From the NCBI GenBank assembly GCA_015522055.1, contig WAMZ01000041.1:1-8983 (forward strand): 8,983 nucleotides of DNA, written 5' to 3'. Under the pieces are notes generated by a model. It saw only the letters and a list, made by a program, of their open reading frames with translations, was not told where the DNA came from and did not search any database. The translations under genes and the position numbers were made by a program. Shown here piece by piece: positions 1 through 5,414 of the stretch. This DNA comes from Candidatus Geothermarchaeota archaeon (GTDB lineage: Archaea > Thermoproteota > Nitrososphaeria > Geothermarchaeales > JDFR-13). Numbering within the stretch: the stretch's first letter is position 1; each line of letters opens with the position of its first letter.

Positions 1-1
1 G

Positions 2-940
2 CCTACATATATCATCTATGGATACAGCCTACTAGATGATAGATACGTATTTAATGTCTCGGTGGACTTGGGGAGCTATGGTAGCTATTGGATCGAGAGC
101 GTCTCCCTTGTAGGCATATATCAAGAGGCCGATGCCAAAGTTTTTGTCTTGGGCGTTGGATTGGTGGAAATAAATAAGGATTTGTGGCATAGCGGCATAG
201 AGGTTGTCAAAGTCTTTCCGGACGGCAGTCTCGTTAAAAATAGTTTCTTCACACCACGACGGCCTCTACGTAGAATCGCTGGAATTTATTACTATGATAT
301 CTTCCTGGGATATAATAATGGCAGGCTATACTATATATATGGACTATCTGGGTTCGATGGATATGTTTCCCCTAGGAATATAACTATGGATGTAATCTCA
401 CTGGATGGTAGATTGATGTGTAGAGTGATGTTCGAGGATAAAATGATACTTAAAGTCCCTATCGACCTTGATGAGAGGGCTTGGCTGGACTATATAGTCA
501 AGTTTGTTGGGGATAAGGTCGCGATAGTATACCAGTTGGGCAAAGGCCATCTAGTCTATACACTATTAGGTAGCGACTGCAGCATAGTATCGAGGGTCGA
601 GTATCTATATATAAATCCGCCCAATAGGCTATCAGGTAAGATTATGGACCTATATTGGTACGGCGACTCCCTATATCTATTGATAAGGATTAAGGAGACC
701 GCCGAACCAATTCCCATATTCAAATTCTATATAGTAAGGTTGGGCCCAGACGGATATGAGGAACTGGTTGAGCTCCGTTCTGCACTAACATCCAATAAAG
801 ATGTGTTCGGGGAGGATGATTCATTCAACTTTAGGATATACCAATTCACTATATATGGTAACGATATATATGTCTCGGTTATGGTTGAGACTAGAGGCAG
901 CATCTATACCTACATAATAAAGATTGGAGGTCAGTTATAA
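2..940 (+). CDS. Unrecognised beta-rich, propeller-like protein (5' end outside window)
   Basis: The reading frame is open from base 2 to the TAA at 938-940, giving 312 visible codons, so the true start is probably left of the window. A GTG at 62 is possible, but it has no ribosome binding site and coding-like sequence continues upstream of it. I do not recognise the family. The protein is rich in Tyr, Ile, Val, Gly and Asp. It contains recurring short beta-strand units of the type hydrophobic-x-x-G-D/N-x-hydrophobic-Y (for example KFVGDKVAIVY, WYGDSLYLLIR, IYGNDIYVSV), which suggests a beta-propeller or similar stacked-sheet fold. No catalytic motif or membrane segment is seen in the visible part; a signal peptide could lie upstream. 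It converges on the acyl-CoA dehydrogenase 113 bases downstream. That it is a gene is very likely; the fold is inference. Confidence 0.8.
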   Translation, partial: PTYIIYGYSLLDDRYVFNVSVDLGSYGSYWIESVSLVGIYQEADAKVFVLGVGLVEINKDLWHSGIEVVKVFPDGSLVKNSFFTPRRPLRRIAGIYYYDIFLGYNNGRLYYIYGLSGFDGYVSPRNITMDVISLDGRLMCRVMFEDKMILKVPIDLDERAWLDYIVKFVGDKVAIVYQLGKGHLVYTLLGSDCSIVSRVEYLYINPPNRLSGKIMDLYWYGDSLYLLIRIKETAEPIPIFKFYIVRLGPDGYEELVELRSALTSNKDVFGEDDSFNFRIYQFTIYGNDIYVSVMVETRGSIYTYIIKIGGQL

Positions 941-948
941 CCGAATCT

Positions 949-966
949 CAGTTTCCTTTTTATTTT
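949..966 (+). terminator. T-rich archaeal terminator candidate
   Basis: A run of mostly T (tttcctttttatttta) starts about 10 bases after the stop of the propeller-like gene. Archaeal RNA polymerase commonly terminates at such U-rich tracts without a hairpin. The call rests only on position and composition. Confidence 0.4.
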
Positions 967-1053
967 AATATCTAAGAGATCAGCAGCTTACATTTTATTT
1001 ACCTAAGTAGAATTGTTTGATGGGTTTGTAGGGTGTCATAACTCGGGCTATCT

Positions 1054-2262
1054 TTATTGTTGCAGGATCTTATGAATAAATCTCGATATTATATGTCTTT
1101 GGATCTCGCTCGTCCCTTCATAGATGGTGGTTATCACTGCATCTCTTAGATACCTCTCTATGCCAGTCTCGAAGTCCACTCCCACGCCTCCATGTATCTG
1201 TACAGCCTCCCTGGCGCAATATTCAGCTGTCTCTGTGGCATATGCCTTCGCTGCGCTCCCTGCTAATGCCACCTCAGGAAGTGTCTTCTCAGGATATTTA
1301 AACTGCTCTTCACTTATCTGGGCCGCCCAGTAGGTTAGTAGCCTTGATGCTTGTAGCCTCATGAACATATCCGCTATCTTGAAGGAGACTCCCTGCATTG
1401 CATATATCTTCCTCCCAAATGCCTTCCTATTCAACGCATATTGTATCGCTTTGTCAAAGGCTCCCTGAGCCATCCCTACGGCCTGTGCAGCTATATTTAT
1501 CCTTGTGAAGTTGAGGAGGGTCATTGTATAATAATACCCCATGCCCTCCCTACCAATCAAATTCTCCTCCGGGACCTTCGCCTCGTCGAATATGAGTTCG
1601 TAAGGGCGGTCGCCTTTCATCCCCATCACATTAAGTTTAGACCCTATCCTGAGGCCAGGCGTATCCTTCTCCACCAAGAATAGGGACATTCCCTCATGCA
1701 GCCTTCCCTCCTTCGGGGGCGAGGTCCTGGCTAGCACAACTATATACCTTGCATATTCCACCGTGCTGATGAATATTTTTCGTCCATTAATAACATAATA
1801 TCCATTCTTTTTCTCGGCCTTAGTCTCTATCCCGGCTAACCAACTGCCTGCTTGGGGCTCGGTATATGCACCGGCTCCAGCGGCTCCTTCAGCTATATCA
1901 GGAAGCACCCTCCTCCTCTGCTCCTCATCTCCCCATAATATTAGTGCAAGTATAGGGAAGTCCGTTGTATCTAGGATCACGCCTATCGACGGTATCACCC
2001 TACTTAACTCCTCAAGTACCACCATCTTGGATATTTGGTCCCCACCCTGACCACCATATTTCTCGGGTATACCGATGCTGAAAGCACCTATCTCTACCAG
2101 CTCATGATAAATGTCTTCAGGAATTATATCTTTTTCCTCTATTTCCCTCCAGATGGGCTCCAATTTTTCCTCGGTAAATCTCCTGAGCATCTTCCTAAGG
2201 AGCTCATGTTCTGGGCGAATCGATACATTATATATTTCTAAGGAACGGAAGGGGTTTGTCAT
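1054..2262 (-). CDS. Acyl-CoA dehydrogenase family flavoprotein
   Basis: A 402-residue FAD enzyme, the normal length for the family, predicted to introduce a 2,3-double bond into an acyl-CoA thioester and pass electrons to an acceptor such as ETF. Seen in the sequence: the N-terminal helical domain with IPEKYGGQGG (65-74), the middle beta domain with the flavin/substrate signature YTEPQAGSW (133-141), NRKAFGRKI in the C-terminal helical domain (278-286), QIHGGVG (355-361), and IYEGTSEIQ (380-388), whose Glu382 is at the usual catalytic-base position of short- and medium-chain members. The residue after AGS is Trp, where Asp is usual. The ATG at 2262 is supported by GGTGG four bases upstream. 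No ETF, thiolase or CoA-ligase gene lies nearby, so the chain length and whether the substrate is straight, branched or aromatic-derived cannot be told. Cytoplasmic. Confidence 0.95.
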   Translation of the reverse strand: MTNPFRSLEIYNVSIRPEHELLRKMLRRFTEEKLEPIWREIEEKDIIPEDIYHELVEIGAFSIGIPEKYGGQGGDQISKMVVLEELSRVIPSIGVILDTTDFPILALILWGDEEQRRRVLPDIAEGAAGAGAYTEPQAGSWLAGIETKAEKKNGYYVINGRKIFISTVEYARYIVVLARTSPPKEGRLHEGMSLFLVEKDTPGLRIGSKLNVMGMKGDRPYELIFDEAKVPEENLIGREGMGYYYTMTLLNFTRINIAAQAVGMAQGAFDKAIQYALNRKAFGRKIYAMQGVSFKIADMFMRLQASRLLTYWAAQISEEQFKYPEKTLPEVALAGSAAKAYATETAEYCAREAVQIHGGVGVDFETGIERYLRDAVITTIYEGTSEIQRHIISRFIHKILQQ

Positions 2263-2266
2263 GGGA

Positions 2267-2271
2267 CCACC
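2267..2271 (-). promoter_or_regulatory. Ribosome binding site of the acyl-CoA dehydrogenase
   Basis: GGTGG on the minus strand, four bases before the ATG, matches the anti-Shine-Dalgarno end of crenarchaeal 16S rRNA and supports the chosen start. Confidence 0.65.
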
Positions 2272-2294
2272 TTAAACTCTATAATTTTGGGCAT

Positions 2295-2304
2295 CTATAA
2301 AAAT
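2295..2304 (-). promoter_or_regulatory. TATA-like box of the acyl-CoA dehydrogenase
   Basis: The minus strand reads atttttatag, centred about 37 bases before the ATG. Transcription would start about 26 bases on, near 2273, leaving a leader of roughly 11 bases that just includes the GGTGG. No BRE could be judged with confidence. Confidence 0.45.
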
Positions 2305-2461
2305 TAGAATTATAATATCCAGTTAATCAGGCGGCCTGACACCGTAAGGGACATAACTTCATATATTTCGGGCCCTAAATTATGTGTATCCATCCTACTG
2401 CTAGTAGTTAGTTAAAGACGTCAAAGATAGACCAAATCGTCGGTACATCACGTTGTATTCA

Positions 2462-2866
2462 TTATATCTTAGAGATTTCTGATGCGAGTTCCTCCAACCT
2501 TTTGATATGCTGTTTTTTGAAGCCTATGTATATACCGTCTATTTTTGACCCTACCCAGGTAAACGTCGACTCCCCGTCCTCCAGTATATTGTTTAGAAGT
2601 TTATGCCTTATTACTACATATCTATCCTTATCGATGGCTATGGATAATCCATATGGGATTCCCAATATTCTGTAGTACCCGCCTTCTCCCTCTATTATTC
2701 CGTTAAGCTCCGGATGCTCTATATCTAGATGAGTTACCCTAGCATAGGAGTATCCTTTCAAATGGATGTAGATATGCGCATCCTGTAATACCTTGGTTCT
2801 AAGTCCTTCTTTAATATAGACTTGTGCATTCTCTATCTCTATCTTGCCTGGAGCCGGCCCGGTCAT
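2462..2866 (-). CDS. Conserved-looking hypothetical protein, 134 aa
   Basis: I do not recognise the family. The protein has 134 residues with no membrane segment or signal peptide. Residues 8-113 look like successive beta strands (IEIENAQVYI, AHIYIHLKGY, YRILGIPYG, LSIAIDKDRYVVI), and the C-terminus (115-134) is a charged amphipathic helix (GFKKQHIKRLEELASEISKI). There are no cysteines and no obvious metal or nucleotide motif, so a small beta-barrel binding or accessory protein is the furthest one can go. The ATG at 2866 has no ribosome binding site, but a TATA-like box lies 25-32 bases upstream, which fits a leaderless transcript. It diverges from the unknown gene at 2945. Codon use matches the neighbours, so I take it as a real gene. 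Confidence 0.75.
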   Translation of the reverse strand: MTGPAPGKIEIENAQVYIKEGLRTKVLQDAHIYIHLKGYSYARVTHLDIEHPELNGIIEGEGGYYRILGIPYGLSIAIDKDRYVVIRHKLLNNILEDGESTFTWVGSKIDGIYIGFKKQHIKRLEELASEISKI

Positions 2867-2890
2867 TCTACAAAGCTAATAGGTTTAGGT

Positions 2891-2898
2891 AAATAAAT
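2891..2898 (-). promoter_or_regulatory. TATA-like box of the 134-aa gene
   Basis: The minus strand reads atttattt, centred about 28 bases before the ATG at 2866. This is the spacing expected when transcription starts at the start codon, consistent with the lack of a Shine-Dalgarno site. Confidence 0.5.
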
Positions 2899-2944
2899 TG
2901 GCTTCTTAAGACTTGAATATGCTTACTCTATAGTAAATATTTTT

Positions 2945-3256
2945 ATGGCTGACTATAGGGTCGATGTATATCGCAATAGTGATATAGATTATATTTTGAT
3001 GGGCGTACGTGGTCATAGACATCTGCGCCTAGTGATTAAGGCTGGTGATAGATGTATAGTTTTTCAAGAGGCCACCGTAGCCGCTATAGTTAGGGCGTAT
3101 ATTGGTATTAAGGCTCATCCTCTGCGACGAGCGATAAAGCTTGTTAGAAGCCGCTTATCGAACTGGAAAGATGGATATGCAGAGTATCAGCTTATTGAGG
3201 AGGATGTGGCTGAGGAGGATATAATCTCTGAACTTGATAACATACTAGGTATATAG
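2945..3256 (+). CDS. Small hypothetical protein, 103 aa
   Basis: I do not recognise the family. The protein has 103 residues and is soluble. An N-terminal beta-hairpin-like stretch (1-40, including RVDVYRN, YILMGVRGHRHLRLVIKAG and CIVFQEA) is followed by a basic helical section (43-71, VAAIVRAYIGIK, RRAIKLVRSRL) and an acidic C-terminal helix (84-103, IEEDVAEEDIISELDNI). The split into a basic middle and an acidic tail could suit nucleic-acid or protein binding, but that is only inference. There is one Cys (37) and no catalytic motif. The ATG at 2945 follows an A/T-rich run without a ribosome binding site; a weak TATA-like stretch (gaatatgctta, near 2915-2925) would allow a leaderless start. 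It is divergent from the 134-aa gene and convergent with the V4R gene 57 bases on. Confidence 0.75.
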   Translation: MADYRVDVYRNSDIDYILMGVRGHRHLRLVIKAGDRCIVFQEATVAAIVRAYIGIKAHPLRRAIKLVRSRLSNWKDGYAEYQLIEEDVAEEDIISELDNILGI

Positions 3257-3313
3257 ATGTGGCTCAGCGTCCATAACCAATTTGTAGAAGAAGATGGATG
3301 TCAGTATTTCCAG

Positions 3314-4084
3314 CTATATCATATTTATATTGAATCTGCAGTATGGGTGGCCGAGGCCTATGCATGTGATTTCCTTGACTATAACTTTTTTCCTTATAAG
3401 GTGTTCGAAGAAGCCTGCTAATATTCCCCTAACATAATTGCTTTTGGGCTTATCGTCACCCTTGCCTCTCGATATATCGCATTCCCATAGGCCCTCTACT
3501 TTAAGAATCACCTCTTTCTTTCCAATATCCTCTATATATACGTCTGCCCAACCCCCTCCCCTTGCTAGGGCCGTTAGTATAGTTACTCCATCCTCTAAAT
3601 TATCTACATTGAAAGGCTTTGCATATAGATTGTATAGTTCCTTTCCTACTCCGTATCCGAGGTGGTATAGGAAGGAGTTGCCCATCTCCTCGCCCATATT
3701 ATCCTTTATACCATTTATCAATCCCCTCATATTACCTAGTCCAAGTAGTATCGCCCTCATTCCACCTAAATTCTTTATACATAGTCTAGATGGATATACA
3801 ATGTTAAATTTCGATGGGGCTATACTGGCATCTAACACATATACCTTAGCATTCCTGAACTCCTCCAATATTAATTCAGGGGTAATGTCCTTCTCGACTT
3901 CCGTAAAGTCTATGGCTAGAAATAGCCAATATATCTCTTTTGACCTTGTACATGTTTCGATATACTCTATATTAAGCCTATATTTCTCAGGTATAGAGGA
4001 TATTGTTTTCAAGGCCCCTGGAATGTTCCGTAGGATCAATTCATACCCTACCAGCTTACGCCCCTCAGTTAATAGAAAAACCAA
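3314..4084 (-). CDS. V4R-domain protein with ACT-like N-terminus (probable small-molecule sensor)
   Basis: A 256-residue soluble protein. The C-terminal part (about 110-254) is a V4R (4-vinyl reductase) domain: a helical segment around 128-155, GGGWADVYIED (176-186), EGLWECDIS (197-205), then NYVRGILAGFFEHLIRKKV (216-234) and KEITCIGLGHPYCRFNI (237-253), with Cys241 and Cys249 in the family's C-x(7)-C end. Residues 11-85 look ACT-like (GYELILRNIPGALKTISSI, then alternating strands and helices), a common ligand-binding partner. V4R domains are known in regulators of aromatic/hydrocarbon metabolism and in BchJ-like proteins. There is no DNA-binding or output domain here. The usual Cys before the F/Y-V-x-G segment is replaced (Ser215-Asn216). 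The start is TTG at 4084, chosen because GGGAGG lies nine bases upstream and an in-frame stop lies at 4106-4108. The ligand is unknown. Confidence 0.88.
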   Translation of the reverse strand: MVFLLTEGRKLVGYELILRNIPGALKTISSIPEKYRLNIEYIETCTRSKEIYWLFLAIDFTEVEKDITPELILEEFRNAKVYVLDASIAPSKFNIVYPSRLCIKNLGGMRAILLGLGNMRGLINGIKDNMGEEMGNSFLYHLGYGVGKELYNLYAKPFNVDNLEDGVTILTALARGGGWADVYIEDIGKKEVILKVEGLWECDISRGKGDDKPKSNYVRGILAGFFEHLIRKKVIVKEITCIGLGHPYCRFNINMI

Positions 4085-4093
4085 TTCTATCAG

Positions 4094-4099
4094 CCTCCC
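4094..4099 (-). promoter_or_regulatory. Ribosome binding site that decides the TTG start of the V4R gene
   Basis: GGGAGG on the minus strand, nine bases before the TTG. Without it the non-ATG start would be hard to defend; the next upstream in-frame triplet of note is a stop at 4106-4108. Confidence 0.6.
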
Positions 4100-4228
4100 A
4101 GTACCTTATATCAATACATTACAATGTCTTTCAAAAATTATATTTATTGTAGTGGCTTAATTGCATTAAATATTTATTAATTTATATGGTTGATTTAGTC
4201 ACTATACATGACTATAACCTAGTATTTT
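4100..4228. other. A/T-rich intergenic stretch, no gene seen
   Basis: This stretch is strongly A/T-rich and has no coding-like frame. A minus-strand TATA-like run (aaatataattttt, about 4134-4148) could serve the V4R gene with a leader of roughly 30 bases. A six-base inverted repeat, TAGTCA (4196-4201) and TGACTA (4209-4214) around seven bases, could be an operator but is short enough to be chance. Confidence 0.35.
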
Positions 4229-4243
4229 TAATTATATATAAAA
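4229..4243 (+). promoter_or_regulatory. TATA-like promoter facing the gene-poor interval
   Basis: The plus strand reads taattatatataaaa, a good match to an archaeal TATA box. Transcription would start about 26 bases on, near 4262-4266. No intact gene follows, so it either drives a non-coding RNA from the GC-rich island or is what remains of the promoter of the decayed gene ending at 4730. Confidence 0.4.
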
Positions 4244-4333
4244 TTGTTTGATGTGGTCTTGGCATACTATTTGGGATGGATATATCTGGTTAATGTTCCT
4301 GTATTTGGTTGATTACTTCCTCTATACTATTTA

Positions 4334-4402
4334 GTGGTGGTCTGACGTCCCTCCTTTACATAGGTAGTATCCAGACCTACCACTCTGGTAGACCGTCCTG
4401 GC
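4334..4402. other. GC-rich hairpin island, possible structured RNA
   Basis: About 55% GC by hand count over 66 bases, between A/T-rich flanks. It contains a perfect five-base stem with a five-base loop (CTACC 4377-4381, GGTAG 4387-4391). A longer-range pairing, GGTCTG (4339-4344) with CAGACC (4372-4377), competes with pairing to AGACC at 4390-4394. GC-rich islands often mark structured RNA in A/T-rich thermophile genomes. No tRNA T-arm, C/D-box pair or known riboswitch motif is seen, so the class is open and a decayed gene remains an alternative. Confidence 0.25.
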
Positions 4403-4518
4403 ATACTAGGGTAGATATCAATTGGATGTATCTACAAGTATTGTTACTAGATTAGGTGCATAAATATGGGCTAACCTATCCATCGTTTCCTTAACTATGA
4501 TACTACCATTTTGAGTGA

Positions 4519-4730
4519 GATGCTGGGTCCTTCGATTTTAAGAGTGATGCTGCCCTGGTCTCTGTCAAGAGTCTATTTAGGGGTGTTTTTTAGAGAGTTA
4601 GGGATGTAGTCTTGGATCCGGATGAGTTTATATCAATATTTGCTAGTAATAGGATGGTAGGGAATCGTCAAGGCCTGGTGACGATAAGGTTATTAGAATA
4701 GAGGAATGGTTGTTAGAGATATCTGGATAG
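4519..4730 (+). pseudogene. Decayed C-terminal part of an unrecognised gene
   Basis: From 4519 one plus frame reads as ordinary protein with the codon habits of this genome (AGG, ATA, GAT, GTT). It gives SFDFKSDAALVSVKSLF, hits a TAG at 4591-4593, then continues RVRDVVLDPDEFISIFASN and QGLVTIRLLE to a TAG at 4699-4701. The +1 frame then gives EEWLLEISG and a TAG at 4728-4730, which looks like the natural C-terminus after a frameshift. Upstream, about 4475-4524, a different frame reads LNYDTTILSEMLG and joins well. The pattern is one nonsense change and at least two frameshifts in a former gene. The antisense frame is Ser/Thr-rich, as expected of a shadow. I do not recognise the family. The remnant's end overlaps the 3' end of the minus-strand gene at 4713. 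Confidence 0.5.
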
Positions 4731-5264
4731 GTATATCCTACCATGGTTAGTTATCTCTATGTAGGTGTCATACCTTATAAGTCTTATCTTTCTACATATT
4801 CTACCGTCTGATGGTTCATGCTCGTTATATATTAAAGTTGGTATACTTAGTGGCAGAGCCCTGTTTATCTCCATTATTATGTTATCGGCGATTGATGTGG
4901 AGTATGGTGGCGGCTTTTCATCTACATATTTAAATGGGTTGAGGAGTATGAATAGCCTATAATTCATATCCTCATCTCGGATAAGCTGTATAGCCTTTAT
5001 CAAGTCCTCGTCCCTAAATACCCTCCTGACGATTATCCAGTCTCCATAGTTATATGCATAGCTCGGTTTTATTGGTAATATATCGAAGACCTGTCTAAAG
5101 AGGATGTAGACGCTTTCATGTCTAGATGCATATTTTTTTACTAGATGGTTTAGGATGGGGGCCATGGCCTTTGTATGGGAGTCTATTAGGAGAGTCTCGC
5201 CTGGCAGGAGGAGCTCATCCAATATCGTGGGTAGGTCCTTAAGCGCCGCATACCTGGTGAACAT
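4713..5264 (-). CDS. Hypothetical protein, possibly a degenerate RecA/RadA-fold paralogue
   Basis: 183 residues from the ATG at 5264. A TTG at 5276 would add four residues, but a TATA-like box at 5291-5304 places the transcript start near 5271, so the ATG is preferred. No firm family match. The order of elements resembles a RecA/RadA-type core: PGETLLIDSHTK (21-32) at the Walker A position, a helix (about 33-46), strand VYILF (52-56), YRLFILLNP (102-110) at the Walker B position, IPTLIYNEH (141-149), then SDGRICRKIRLIRYDTYIEI (152-171), like the late beta-hairpin of RadA relatives. The Walker A consensus GxxxxGK[ST] is absent, so ATP binding is unlikely. A role as a non-catalytic partner is inference. 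No membrane segment. It stands alone on its strand. Confidence 0.75.
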   Translation of the reverse strand: MFTRYAALKDLPTILDELLLPGETLLIDSHTKAMAPILNHLVKKYASRHESVYILFRQVFDILPIKPSYAYNYGDWIIVRRVFRDEDLIKAIQLIRDEDMNYRLFILLNPFKYVDEKPPPYSTSIADNIIMEINRALPLSIPTLIYNEHEPSDGRICRKIRLIRYDTYIEITNHGRIYLSRYL

Positions 5265-5290
5265 CCTGGCCCCCAATTACTTATCCAGCC

Positions 5291-5304
5291 ATATAATTTT
5301 TTAT
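5291..5304 (-). promoter_or_regulatory. TATA-like box that favours the ATG start at 5264
   Basis: The minus strand reads ataaaaaattatat. Its centre is about 33 bases from the ATG and only about 21 from the TTG alternative at 5276, so the transcript would begin downstream of the TTG. Confidence 0.45.
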
Positions 5305-5383
5305 CTACTTCCTAGGGATGTGGGTCCCTATATATAGTGAAACTATTCCTGCGATACAGTTATGAGTATCGGCTTCAAATAAT

Positions 5384-5393
5384 ATCTTAAATA
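5384..5393 (+). promoter_or_regulatory. TATA-like box of the serine hydrolase
   Basis: tcttaaata lies about 25 bases before the ATG, the spacing of a leaderless start. A GGGTG (5405-5409) five bases before the ATG could act as a ribosome binding site only if transcription starts further upstream, for instance from aaataatatc at 5378-5386. Confidence 0.4.
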
Positions 5394-5414
5394 CAGAGGT
5401 ATTTGGGTGTCTAG

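Noticed and set aside
1011..1022. 12-base exact repeat AATTGTTTGATG, also at 4242-4253
   Set aside because: One or two 12-base repeats are expected by chance in a window this size, and the flanks do not match.
2395..2407. Five-base stem with three-base loop (CTACT-GCT-AGTAG) in the gap after the 134-aa gene
   Set aside because: Too short to call a terminator, and no T-rich run follows on the minus strand.
3438..4160. Long plus-strand open frame (240 codons) opposite the V4R gene
   Set aside because: It is antisense to a recognisable V4R domain, and its product is Ser/Pro-rich with no domain logic, as expected of a shadow frame.
4330..4560. C/D-box small RNA or tRNA in the gene-poor interval
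   Set aside because: Only isolated CTGA and GTGATG-like words occur, without paired C/D spacing, and no tRNA T-arm or acceptor pairing could be found.
4591..4593. TAG in the decayed gene read as pyrrolysine
   Set aside because: No pyrrolysine genes are seen, the product is not a methylamine methyltransferase, and further frameshifts follow, so decay explains it better.
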